Positions 44,757 through 52,442 of a stretch of 64,000 nucleotides of DNA are shown in pieces. The position numbers were made by a program, and so were the translations under genes. Below the pieces are notes generated by a model. The model saw nothing but the letters and a program-made list of their open reading frames with translations, did not search any database and was not told where the DNA came from. The number at the start of each line of letters is the position of its first letter. Positions within the stretch are counted from its first letter, which is position 1. The DNA is from Sphingomonadaceae bacterium 3R27E2-A (GTDB taxonomy: Bacteria > Pseudomonadota > Alphaproteobacteria > Sphingomonadales > Sphingomonadaceae): positions 124,001 to 188,000 of the forward strand of contig SCNT01000003.1 in assembly GCA_005503165.1 (NCBI GenBank). Reading direction: 5' to 3'.

Positions 44757-45958
44757 CAAAGAATCCAGTCCAGTTGCAGCCAGAATTTGTCGGTGTCGGT
44801 GGCGAAAGTGTCCGCGTCGTAATGGGCGTAGCGCGCCGAGGCGGTCACCTTGCCAAGCTTGGCGCTGGCGAGCAGGCCAATCTCGTCGCCATAGGAGCGC
44901 GACGCACGGTCGCTGCGATAGTCGTGCCATATCGCTTGCAACGTCACGGCCTTGAGCGGGCCGAGCGCCTTCCAGCCCCACCCCGCGCTCGCATAGAGGT
45001 CGCGCACGCCGTCGGGCGGTGTAGTAAGGAATTTGTCGGCCCAGCCCTGGAATTTGAAGCCGGTGGCGAGCGGGGTCTGGAAGCTGGTGAGGGCTGCCCC
45101 CTTATCGGCGCCGAGTATCTCGTACCCGGCGCCGAACCGGGGGCCGCCAAGATCGACCGCGACATCGGCGAGCCAATAGTCGGCGGTGTAATCATTGGGA
45201 TTGCGATGCCAGTCGGACTGGCGCGCATAGCTCAGTTGCCAGGCGATCTTCGTCTTTCCGAGCGGCCGGTTGCCGTCGAGCCGCACGCCATAGCTCTGGC
45301 TCGACAGCCGGAAGCCCTGCATCGCGGCTTCGTCCTGATCGACGAGATAGGCGAAGGCGACGGCCTTGCCGACCGGGGTCTGCACGCTGATATTGCCGAA
45401 GAGATTGTCCCCGGAGACCGCCTGCTGACGTGCGCCGACACCGTCGATGCCCCAGATGGTGCGCACGCTCCACGCATAGGTCAGGTCGGCCTTTACGCCC
45501 TTCGCGGGGGTGATTTCGGCGCGCACGGCGTCGAAACTTTGGCCGTTCTGGCGGAAGGGCACTGCGCCGACGAAGCGATCGTCGTCGAGCGCGATCCGCT
45601 GGCGCCCCGCAGTCACGGCGAAGCTGGGCGTGGCGTAGCGGAGCTGGGCGCGGGCGAGTGCGATATTCTCCGGATCGGCCACCAGCGGGCGCGTAGCGGC
45701 GCCGTGGAGCCCGTCGAAATAGTCATCGACGATCGCGAGAGTCGCCTGACCTTCGACGACCGCCGACCAGCGCCCGGCCTTCGCCTCGACCCCGGCGCGG
45801 ACGCGCAGGGTCAGGGCTTCGGCCTCGGCGGCAAGGCCGTCCTGGTCGACGCTCTCGTGGCGGAGCCGGGCTTCGCCGAGCGGCTTGAGGGTGACGTCCT
45901 GGGCGTGCGCCACCCCGGCCGGCGCAAGCGCCAGCAGGAGGAAGAGGGTGCGGGTCAT
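44756..45958 (-). CDS. Alginate-export-family outer-membrane porin in the nitrate operon
   Basis: A 400-residue outer-membrane beta-barrel protein. It has a signal peptide (MTRTLFLLLALAPAGVAHAQ), alternating amphipathic strands and a terminal aromatic strand (DKFWLQLDWIL). The family (Pfam alginate_exp) also includes porins outside alginate clusters. Here it sits between the nitrate transporter, 3 bases upstream, and nirB, whose start overlaps its stop, so a role in outer-membrane passage of nitrate or nitrite is likely. That role is inferred from context; alginate export is unlikely since no alginate genes are present. Confidence 0.85.
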   Translation of the reverse strand: MTRTLFLLLALAPAGVAHAQDVTLKPLGEARLRHESVDQDGLAAEAEALTLRVRAGVEAKAGRWSAVVEGQATLAIVDDYFDGLHGAATRPLVADPENIALARAQLRYATPSFAVTAGRQRIALDDDRFVGAVPFRQNGQSFDAVRAEITPAKGVKADLTYAWSVRTIWGIDGVGARQQAVSGDNLFGNISVQTPVGKAVAFAYLVDQDEAAMQGFRLSSQSYGVRLDGNRPLGKTKIAWQLSYARQSDWHRNPNDYTADYWLADVAVDLGGPRFGAGYEILGADKGAALTSFQTPLATGFKFQGWADKFLTTPPDGVRDLYASAGWGWKALGPLKAVTLQAIWHDYRSDRASRSYGDEIGLLASAKLGKVTASARYAHYDADTFATDTDKFWLQLDWIL

Positions 45959-45961
45959 GGG

Positions 45962-47194
45962 TTAGATCCGCACGCCTTCGGCCGCGCCCCAGGTCGCGCG
46001 CCACTGGCCCTTGACGAAGAGCAAAGCGACGAGCGCGAGCACCGCCAGTCCGGCGAAAATATAGAACCCCGGCGCGAAGCTGGCCGTCCACTGCTTCGCG
46101 AAGCCCAGCGACGAGGCGAGGTAGAAGCCGCCGACGCCGCCAGCCATGCCGACGAGCCCGGTCATCACGCCTATTTCGGCCGAGAATCGTTGCGGCACGA
46201 GCTGGAAGACCGAGCCGTTGCCGGTGCCGAGGGCGAGCATCGCGATGACGAAGAGTGTGAGTGCGGCGGGCAGCGTCGCCGCCTGCGGCACGCCGGCGAG
46301 CGCCAGTGCGGCGACAACGAAGACCATCATCAGCGCCTTGACCCCGCCGATGCGGTCGGCGAGCGCACCGCCCATCGGGCGCACCAGCGATCCGGCGAAT
46401 ACGCAGGCGGCGGTGCAATAGCCCGCCATCACCGGACTGAGCTGGAACTGGTCGGTGAAATAGATGGGCAGCGAGGCGGCGAGCCCGACGAAGCCGCCGA
46501 AGGTCACCGAGTAGAAGGCCATCAGCCACCAGGCATCGGCGGTCTTCAGCGGTTCGAAATAGTCGACCAACTTCTTCGGCGCGGGCGCGCCGGGCGCATC
46601 CTTTGCCATGAACAGGTAGAGGAAGAAGACGATCGTCAGCGGGATGCAGGCGAGGCCGAGCACCGCGTTCCAGCCGAAGAGCTTGGCGAGGCCGGGGGCG
46701 AAGAGTGCAGCGAGCACGGTGCCCGAGTTGCCCATGCCGGCCAGCCCCATCGCCTTCCCCTGATGCTCGGGCGGGTACCAGCGGCTGGCGAGGGGAAGGG
46801 CGATCGCGAAGCTCGCGCCCGCAAAGCCCAGGATCACGCCGAGCGCGAGCGTGCCCGCAAAGCTGTGAACCCCCATAAACCAGGCGGTGAAAAGCCCGGC
46901 GATGACGATGAGCTGGCTGATCGCCCCGGCACGCTTTGGCCCGATGCGGTCGACGAGCAGGCCGTTGACGACGCGCAGCACCGCGCCCGCGAGGGTCGGC
47001 ACGGCCACCATCAGCCCCTTTTGCGCGGGGGTGAGGCCAAGATCTTCGGAAATGGCGGGGGCCAGCGGGCCCAGTACGACCCATACCATGAAGGCGAGAT
47101 CGAAATAGAGAAAGGCAGCGACCAGGGTCGGCCAGTGGCCGCTCGCCCAGAAGCTCGATTTGGGTGCCGAAGCCCCGGTGTTTACAGTCGTCAT
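45962..47194 (-). CDS. Nitrate/nitrite MFS transporter (NarK/NasA type)
   Basis: A 410-residue twelve-helix transporter. ATG 47194 (MTTVNTGASAPKSSFWASGH) follows an AGGGGACGGACG ribosome site; the frame upstream is not coding. The nitrate signatures of the NNP family are present: FAGASFAIALPLASRWYPPE with GLAGMGNSGTVLAALFAPGL (first nitrate motif) and GGVGGFYLASSLGFAK (second). It should import nitrate for NasA. It is the first structural gene after a leader with a terminator, so it and the genes below are under attenuation control. Confidence 0.94.
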   Translation of the reverse strand: MTTVNTGASAPKSSFWASGHWPTLVAAFLYFDLAFMVWVVLGPLAPAISEDLGLTPAQKGLMVAVPTLAGAVLRVVNGLLVDRIGPKRAGAISQLIVIAGLFTAWFMGVHSFAGTLALGVILGFAGASFAIALPLASRWYPPEHQGKAMGLAGMGNSGTVLAALFAPGLAKLFGWNAVLGLACIPLTIVFFLYLFMAKDAPGAPAPKKLVDYFEPLKTADAWWLMAFYSVTFGGFVGLAASLPIYFTDQFQLSPVMAGYCTAACVFAGSLVRPMGGALADRIGGVKALMMVFVVAALALAGVPQAATLPAALTLFVIAMLALGTGNGSVFQLVPQRFSAEIGVMTGLVGMAGGVGGFYLASSLGFAKQWTASFAPGFYIFAGLAVLALVALLFVKGQWRATWGAAEGVRI

Positions 47195-47221
47195 CGTCCG
47201 TCCCCTGATGTGACGGGCAAT

Positions 47222-47267
47222 AAAAAAGCCGCCAGGACGGCGACCACGCGGACGCATCCTGACGGCT
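47222..47267 (-). terminator. Intrinsic terminator in the nitrate operon leader
   Basis: On the minus strand, AGCCGTCAGGATG (47267-47255) pairs with CGTCCTGGCGGCT (47239-47227), 13 pairs with two G-U, followed by six T. It lies 28 bases before the transporter start, so it would stop transcription unless antitermination occurs. NasT, encoded upstream, is the expected antiterminator. Confidence 0.85.
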
Positions 47268-47316
47268 TCATTGCCTGTTGGATTATGGGGAAAGGCTCCC
47301 CACCTGCCGAGCGGGC

Positions 47317-47398
47317 AGCTCCCTCGTTGGAGCCGTCGCCGCTTTGTCCTGCCCCGGCAGCCCTGCCGAGTGCGATTAAACTGCCTGATTCTTAGGCA
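47317..47398 (-). promoter_or_regulatory. NasT-responsive leader RNA hairpins
   Basis: The minus-strand leader before the nitrate transporter has several hairpins. At 47398-47382, TGCCT and AGGCA enclose a 7-base loop AAGAATC. At 47334-47317, GGCTCC and GGAGCT enclose the hexaloop AACGAG, with A at position 1 and G at position 4 as known ANTAR-protein sites require. A CGGCAG/CTGCCG dyad lies between (47355-47368). With the terminator downstream and nasT upstream, this fits ANTAR-type antitermination in response to nitrate. Confidence 0.7.
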
Positions 47399-47440
47399 CG
47401 TCGCAAGCGATTATTTCGCAGTTGCAACATAAAATAAAAG

Positions 47441-48652
47441 CTATGGCAGTTCAGCCAGATAGGCCTCGATATCGTCGGGATCGAAGGCGCGGCCGTCGAA
47501 AAACCGGTCGGTGCCGAGAGTCAGCCGCCCCTGCGTGGACCCCGCGCCGATCGGCTCGGCGAGGCCGCCTTCGAGCTTGGAGCTCGCGCCCGGCAGCGGG
47601 GCGCCCGAGCCGGCGAGCGCGGCACGATAGACTTCGGGGCGGAAAACCTGGGCCGCTGCCGCCGCGCCCGCCGCGTCGAACGCCATATAGTCCCAGCGCA
47701 CCATCTGCGAATAGAGCCACGCCGCCTGGCTGCGCCAGGGAAAGTTTGCTGCCTCGCGATACTGGAACATGAAGTCGGGATAGTGGATCGGGTCGCCGTC
47801 GGGGGTCAGACGGATGCGGTCGGTGATCGCGCGCAGGATCGCGTCCTGAGGTGCGTCGAGATATTCGGCGCGCGCCAGGATCGCGGCGCTTTCCTCGGCC
47901 GCGCCGGGCTCCACGAAGCGGGCGGCAGCGGCGTGGAGGGCGCGCACCAGCGCCTCGACCGCCTCGCGGCGCTCGTCGAGGACGCTCTCGCGGATCGCGA
48001 GCACCTTTTCGACCCCGCGACGCCAGATCTGCGCGGTCGCGAGCGCGATATGGCCGACGCCGCGCTCGACTGCGATCGAGTTCCACGGCTCGCCGACACA
48101 GATGCCGTCGACGTCGCCGGCGGCGAGCGCGTCGGCGGCGAAGGGTGGGCTGGTGACGATAATCTCCACGTCCTGATCGGGGCGGACGCCGACTCCCGCG
48201 AGCCAATAGCGCAGCATATAATTGTGGCTCGAATAGCGGTGGACTACGCCGAAGCGCAGCAGCTTGCCCGCGGCGGCGCGTGCTGTGGCAACGCGTTTCA
48301 GCGCTGCGCCGATCGCCAGCGGATCGGCGAGCGTCTCGCCCAGTCCGACCTCGTCCGCGAGCCGCGCCGAGAAGGTCACCGCATTGCCGTTGAGCCCGAG
48401 CACGAAGGGCACCGCCAGCGGCACCGGCGGCCGGTCGCGGCCGAGCGTCGTCGCGATCGCCAGCGGCGCGATCATATGCGCAGCGTCGGTGTGGCCATAG
48501 AGCAGCCGGTCGCGCACCGTCGCCCAGGTCATGTCGCGCACCAGCTCGAGCGTGAGGCCCTCCCGCGCGGCGAAGCCGAGTTCGTGCGCGAGGATCGGCA
48601 GCGCGGCGTCGACCAGCGGCAGGAAGTCGATACGGAAGTGCTCACCGGTCAT
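47441..48652 (-). CDS. nasS: Nitrate sensor NasS (NrtA-like, cytoplasmic)
   Basis: A 403-residue protein of the NrtA/nitrate-binding family. It starts directly with the binding fold (RIDFLPLVDAALPILAHELG) without signal peptide or lipobox, so it is the cytoplasmic sensor NasS and not a transporter component. Landmarks are GLNGNAVTFSARLADEVG, RYSSHNYMLRYWLAGVGVRP, DGICVGEPWNSIAVERGVGH and FMFQYREAANFPWRSQAAWL. In known systems NasS binds NasT and releases it when nitrate is present. Its start overlaps the nasT stop, so the pair is coupled. There is no ABC transporter gene nearby. Confidence 0.92.
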   Translation of the reverse strand: MTGEHFRIDFLPLVDAALPILAHELGFAAREGLTLELVRDMTWATVRDRLLYGHTDAAHMIAPLAIATTLGRDRPPVPLAVPFVLGLNGNAVTFSARLADEVGLGETLADPLAIGAALKRVATARAAAGKLLRFGVVHRYSSHNYMLRYWLAGVGVRPDQDVEIIVTSPPFAADALAAGDVDGICVGEPWNSIAVERGVGHIALATAQIWRRGVEKVLAIRESVLDERREAVEALVRALHAAAARFVEPGAAEESAAILARAEYLDAPQDAILRAITDRIRLTPDGDPIHYPDFMFQYREAANFPWRSQAAWLYSQMVRWDYMAFDAAGAAAAAQVFRPEVYRAALAGSGAPLPGASSKLEGGLAEPIGAGSTQGRLTLGTDRFFDGRAFDPDDIEAYLAELP

Positions 48653-49230
48653 TCCATGTCCCCCATCAGCGCTTCGCTGGTCACGATCGCCTCCGCAATT
48701 TCCGAAATGCGGCGGTTGGTGCGCATCGCCTGGCCGCGGAGCAGCGCATAGGCGGCGGGCTCGTCGATCTGGCGGCGCTTCATCAATATAGCCTTCGCCT
48801 TGTCGATCACCGCGCGCTCGGCCAGCGCATTCTTGGCGTCGTCGAGCTCGCGCTGGAGCCGGGAAAAAGCCTGGAAGCGGCGGACGGCGAGGTCGATCAC
48901 CGGTTTGATTCGCTGCTTCGACAGGCCGTCGACGACATAGGCCGACACCCCGGCGTCGATCGCCGCACCGGTCGCCTCGGCATCGCTTTGGTCGACGAAC
49001 ATCGCGATCGGCCGCGCGAGGGCGCGCGACATGGCGAAGAAATCCTCGAGCAGGTCGCGGCTGGGGTTTTCCAGGTTGATCAGCACCACTTCGGGCTTCG
49101 CGGACTCGACCTGGGCGACGAGCGGACCTGCGGGATCGATAAGGATCAGATCCTCGAGCCCGGCCTCGCGCAGTCCATCGGAGATGATGGCGGCGCGCGT
49201 CGTGCTGGTGTCTATGATCGCGATCCTCAT
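48649..49230 (-). CDS. nasT: ANTAR antiterminator NasT
   Basis: A 193-residue regulator from ATG 49230 (MRIAIIDTSTTRAAIISDGL). Residues 1-120 form a receiver-like domain in which the usual phosphoacceptor Asp is Asn52 (VVLINLENPS), so it is a pseudo-receiver controlled by protein binding. Residues about 130-190 are the RNA-binding ANTAR domain (AVIDKAKAILMKRRQIDEPA, YALLRGQAMRTNRRISEIAE). It should bind the hairpin leader at 47317-47398 and prevent termination at 47222-47267 once NasS lets go in the presence of nitrate. It is divergent from nothing; the rtc operon ends 150 bases upstream. Confidence 0.93.
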   Translation of the reverse strand: MRIAIIDTSTTRAAIISDGLREAGLEDLILIDPAGPLVAQVESAKPEVVLINLENPSRDLLEDFFAMSRALARPIAMFVDQSDAEATGAAIDAGVSAYVVDGLSKQRIKPVIDLAVRRFQAFSRLQRELDDAKNALAERAVIDKAKAILMKRRQIDEPAAYALLRGQAMRTNRRISEIAEAIVTSEALMGDME

Positions 49231-49341
49231 GGCTGCGCCTTTACGCTGCAGCGCACAAATCTTCCAGCCGCTTTCTTCGTCGCGAATATTCGATGCGGGC
49301 GATGGCCGCCGCTTGAACGATTCTTTTCCGCCCGGGGGCGT

Positions 49342-49378
49342 CGGCTTGGCGCTTTCCCGCAGGGGAAGCCGCAAGCCG
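49342..49378 (-). terminator. Hairpin after rtcA
   Basis: CGGCTTG, a 2-base internal loop, GCTTTCCC, loop GCA, GGGGAAGC, internal loop, CAAGCCG. The two stems (7 and 8 pairs, one wobble) form a stable hairpin 1-2 bases after the rtcA stop on the minus strand. No T-run is seen. It separates the rtc and nas units. Confidence 0.6.
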
Positions 49379-49379
49379 T

Positions 49380-50396
49380 TCAGGCGATCAGCTCGACCAG
49401 ATGGCGGTCTGCTTGCGCCGACACGCGGAAGCGGCTGCCGGTGAAGCGCTCGATAAGTGCCATCGCGGTGCGGCTATGCTCGCTGAGCTTGACTGTCGTG
49501 AACGCCCCGCCGCGCGCGACCGCCATCGGCAGCAGGAGCTGGTCCTGCAGATAAGGGCCGGCGAAGGCGTTCGACGCGAGGTAACCCGCCATACGCCGGG
49601 CGGCCGTCGTCGCGAGCCGCTCGGCGGGGATGCCGAGCTTGCCGAACGCCGACATGATCTCGGTCACCTGCTCGTAGCGGGCCTCGATCAGCAGCGCGTT
49701 GCCCGGCCCCTGGTCGGCGGGAAGCTGGCGTGTCGCGAACGCCTCCGCCGGCCAGTCGGCCAGGTTTTTTCGCGCGGCTTTCAGCTCTCGGTCGGCAATA
49801 TCGAGCGGGATGCCCGCAACGATTGCGGTCGCCTGCACCGACAGCGCCGCGCCGCGCTCGATGCCTTCGATCGGGCGCAGCGGTGCGGGCGCGATGTCGA
49901 TCTCGATCCGCCCGCCACCGCGCGGAAAAAAGCCGTGGCGGACCAGCCGCGCCGACACGGCTGGACCCATGCGGTTGATGACGGGCAGCAACGTGCGCTT
50001 GATGAATTCGAACGGCGGCGCCGCCATCGCATGCGTTCCGCCCTCGATCACCAGATGCGACGGCGCGTCGGCCGTCATAAGCGGCACGAGGATCGTCTGG
50101 AGGACCAGCCCCGTGCTGCCCGCGGTGCCGACCGCGAAATGATAGTCGCCGGGCGTCACCCGCCCGGGACGGAAGGAAATGCTGTTCGACCCGACCGCCA
50201 GCCCGCTGCACTCGGCACCGCCGATCACGCACGCCGCCTCGATCGCGGTGACATGCTGGCGCATGAGCCCCGGCTTCTCGCGCTGCCCACGGATATTCTC
50301 GATCGTGAAGGGCGTGCCGGTGAGCAGCGCGAGCGCGCACGCATAGCGCAACACCTGTCCGCCGCCTTCGCCTTCCGATCCGTCGATGATGATCAT
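49380..50396 (-). CDS. rtcA: RNA 3'-terminal phosphate cyclase RtcA
   Basis: A 338-residue cyclase, the same length as the E. coli protein, that turns RNA 3'-phosphates into 2',3'-cyclic phosphates using ATP. ATG 50396 gives the family start MIIIDGSEGEGGGQVLRYAC; the frame upstream is a shadow. Other landmarks are GQREKPGLMRQHVTAIEAA, GTAGSTGLVLQTILVPLM, VSARLVRHGFFPRGGGRIEI and the nucleotidyl-accepting His in VKLSEHSRTAMALIERFTG. It works with RtcB in RNA repair. It follows, after 31 bases, an unrecognised gene that separates it from rtcB. Confidence 0.95.
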   Translation of the reverse strand: MIIIDGSEGEGGGQVLRYACALALLTGTPFTIENIRGQREKPGLMRQHVTAIEAACVIGGAECSGLAVGSNSISFRPGRVTPGDYHFAVGTAGSTGLVLQTILVPLMTADAPSHLVIEGGTHAMAAPPFEFIKRTLLPVINRMGPAVSARLVRHGFFPRGGGRIEIDIAPAPLRPIEGIERGAALSVQATAIVAGIPLDIADRELKAARKNLADWPAEAFATRQLPADQGPGNALLIEARYEQVTEIMSAFGKLGIPAERLATTAARRMAGYLASNAFAGPYLQDQLLLPMAVARGGAFTTVKLSEHSRTAMALIERFTGSRFRVSAQADRHLVELIA

Positions 50397-50427
50397 AAAT
50401 CCTCTACTGCATATAAAAGCCAAGCGA

Positions 50428-50913
50428 CTACGGCATCCACCAGAACCACCACGACTTTGTCCCCTGATCATCGGACGGAGCGATAGCGAAATCGCCGTTC
50501 CCGACCTCCACATCGGCAAAGGCGGCGCGCAAATCACACATCTGCTGGTTGCCAAAGGTCAGTATCAACCGGTCGCTGTCTTCCACCATTGTTATCTCGC
50601 GTGCGTCGGGTCGGAAAGCGACGCGTATAGACGAGAACCGATCCGGCTTGGCCTCGCCAAAGTTGGGAGCCGACGAGATCGCCGGTGTAACCGGCCCGAG
50701 CCGCATCGTCCGGTGACAGGCTTCATCGCCCGCCATCCGGTCGATGAGGTCGCAGATCGAACGGCACCCCGCCGGATTGCCGGTGAAATGCCACTCGCCC
50801 GCGTGCTTGTTTCGTTTCGGATAACGCCAGACGAAAATCTCGCCTTCCTGCCGCCACTCGGCCACCCAATCGCGCATCGCAGCCCCCGACGATGGCGGCG
50901 TGAAGGGGATCAC
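50428..50913 (-). CDS. Unrecognised protein between rtcB and rtcA
   Basis: A 161-residue protein I do not recognise. GTG 50913 overlaps the rtcB stop (GTGA), so it is coupled to rtcB; ATG at about 50877 (MRDWVAEWRQEGEIFVWRYP) is an alternative start. It appears soluble, with strands such as RFSSIRVAFRPDAREITMVE and SDRLILTFGNQQMCDLRAAF, several aromatic and basic residues near the N-terminus (WRYPKRNKHAGEWHF) and a tryptophan-rich end (KSWWFWWMP). There is no signal peptide or membrane helix. Its position inside an rtcB-rtcA operon suggests a role in RNA repair or its substrate handling; that is inference only. Confidence 0.75.
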   Translation of the reverse strand: MIPFTPPSSGAAMRDWVAEWRQEGEIFVWRYPKRNKHAGEWHFTGNPAGCRSICDLIDRMAGDEACHRTMRLGPVTPAISSAPNFGEAKPDRFSSIRVAFRPDAREITMVEDSDRLILTFGNQQMCDLRAAFADVEVGNGDFAIAPSDDQGTKSWWFWWMP

Positions 50914-52136
50914 CCCTTCACGCACACCACCTGCTTCAGCGTATGGACGATCTCGACGAGGTCGGCCTGCGCCGCCATCACCGCCTCGATCGGCTTGTAC
51001 GCCTTCGGCGTCTCGTCGATGACGCCTTCGTCCTTGCGGCATTCGACCCCCGCGGTGTCGGCGATATGCTCGTCGAGCGTGACGAGCTTTTTCGCCGCGG
51101 TGCGGCTCATGACGCGGCCCGCGCCATGGCTGCAGCTATCGAAGCTTTCGGCGTTGCCCAGCCCACGCACGATGAACGATTTTGCGCCCATCGAACCCGG
51201 GATGATCCCCATCACTCCCTTCGCCGCGCGCACCGCACCCTTGCGGGTGACGAGCACATTCTCGCCGAAATGGTTCTCGCGCGTCACATAATTGTGATGG
51301 CAGTTCACCGCCTCGGCCTCGGCCTCGAAGGGTTTGGCAATCTGCTGGCGCAGCGCGGCGATGACATTGGCCATCATCATGCGCCGGTTCAGCGCCGCAA
51401 AGTCCTGCGCCCAGCCCACCGCCTCGACATAATCGTCGAAATGGTCGGTCCCTTCCGGGAAATAGGCCAGATCTTCGTCGGGCAGGTTGATGAAGTATTT
51501 GCGCATGTCCTTCTTCGCCAGTTCGATGAAGTAGGTGCCGATCGCATTGCCGACGCCGCGCGATCCCGAATGCAGCATCACCCACACCCGCGCCTCGGTA
51601 TCGAGGCACAGCTCGATGAAATGGTTGCCCGTTCCGAGCGTGCCCAGATGCGTGAGGTTGTTGGTGTTCTTCAGCCGCGGATGCTTGGCGACGATGCGTC
51701 CGAAACGCTCGGCGAGCGTCGCCCAGGCGTCGACGATGGCCTGCGGGGGATCTCCCCACGAACCATGGTCCCGCTTGCCGCGCCCGATCGATCGGCCGTG
51801 CGGAACCGCCGCCTCGATCGCGCTGCGGATGGCCTCCAGATTGTCCGGCAGGTCGTGCGCCATCAGCGTCGTGCGCGCGGCCATCATGCCGCAGCCGATG
51901 TCGACCCCGACCGCGGCCGGGATCACCGCGCCCCGGGTCGGGATCACCGATCCGACCGTGGCGCCGATGCCGACATGGACGTCGGGCATCGCTGCGACAT
52001 GCTTGAACACGAACGGCATTTTCGCCGCCTTGGTCAGCTGCGCGCGCGCCATGTCCTCGACGGGCACGCCGCGCGTCCACATCTTCACCGGGCGTCCGCC
52101 CTCGACGTTCATCACTTCATAGCTCGTCTCGGTCAT
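50910..52136 (-). CDS. rtcB: RNA-splicing ligase RtcB
   Basis: A 408-residue GTP-dependent RNA ligase, the exact length of the E. coli enzyme, joining 2',3'-cyclic phosphate or 3'-phosphate ends to 5'-hydroxyl ends. ATG 52136 gives MTETSYEVMNVEGGRPVKMW; the upstream frame is the leader. Manganese and guanylylation motifs are VGVDIGCGMMAAR (Cys ligand), LGTLGTGNHFIELC, NCHHNYVTRENHFGENVLVT and the guanylated His in SCSHGAGRVMSRTAAKK. It is read from a sigma-54 promoter at 52285-52301 through a roughly 135-base leader. Confidence 0.96.
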   Translation of the reverse strand: MTETSYEVMNVEGGRPVKMWTRGVPVEDMARAQLTKAAKMPFVFKHVAAMPDVHVGIGATVGSVIPTRGAVIPAAVGVDIGCGMMAARTTLMAHDLPDNLEAIRSAIEAAVPHGRSIGRGKRDHGSWGDPPQAIVDAWATLAERFGRIVAKHPRLKNTNNLTHLGTLGTGNHFIELCLDTEARVWVMLHSGSRGVGNAIGTYFIELAKKDMRKYFINLPDEDLAYFPEGTDHFDDYVEAVGWAQDFAALNRRMMMANVIAALRQQIAKPFEAEAEAVNCHHNYVTRENHFGENVLVTRKGAVRAAKGVMGIIPGSMGAKSFIVRGLGNAESFDSCSHGAGRVMSRTAAKKLVTLDEHIADTAGVECRKDEGVIDETPKAYKPIEAVMAAQADLVEIVHTLKQVVCVKG

Positions 52137-52211
52137 GGCGGACCTCCTCTTCTTTTCCTTGGGGCAAGGCCGCCGCGATGGCGAGCCCCCCTGAAATCTC
52201 TCGGGGTCTTT

Positions 52212-52239
52212 GGGGCGGCCGGCCCATTCAGGCCGCCCC
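52212..52239 (-). repeat. 9-bp GC hairpin in the rtcB leader
   Basis: GGGGCGGCC, ten bases, GGCCGCCCC: a perfect inverted repeat about 76 bases upstream of rtcB within its leader. It could fold in the mRNA, as an attenuator, processing site or RtcB-sensitive element; no function can be read. Confidence 0.6.
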
Positions 52240-52284
52240 TCCGTCCCGCGTCGCCGGGTGACGTGATCCCGACGCCGATAGCTA

Positions 52285-52301
52285 AGCAGGAGGTGTGCCA
52301 A
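52285..52301 (-). promoter_or_regulatory. Sigma-54 promoter of the rtc operon
   Basis: On the minus strand TTGGCAC-ACCTC-CTGCT, with the GG and GC elements 10 bases apart, matches the -24/-12 consensus with one deviation. It faces rtcB, and the sigma-54 activator RtcR is encoded divergently next to it. Confidence 0.85.
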
Positions 52302-52418
52302 ATCGCGGGATGACCCGTGCAATTCCTGTAACATATTGTTTTAGAAAATTTATTATTACTCGCGGCCAGCGGCGTCTCCTTAAAGGTGCCGAAAGATCAT
52401 ATCCTGTTGTTGCGTACA

Positions 52419-52434
52419 TTATACGGCTGTATAA
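52419..52434. repeat. TTATAC-GGCT-GTATAA dyad before rtcR
   Basis: A perfect 6-bp inverted repeat with 4-base loop lies 9 bases before the rtcR ATG. It may be an operator or a stem covering the translation start, which has no clear Shine-Dalgarno. Confidence 0.45.
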
Positions 52435-52442
52435 GTTCCTTC

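Noticed and set aside
44756..45958. Taking the alginate-export-family porin as evidence for alginate secretion.
   Set aside because: There are no alginate biosynthesis genes, and the gene is embedded in the nitrate operon.
47441..48652. Reading the NrtA-like protein as a periplasmic nitrate-binding transport protein.
   Set aside because: It has no signal peptide or lipobox, no permease or ATPase neighbours, and overlaps nasT, so NasS is the better call.
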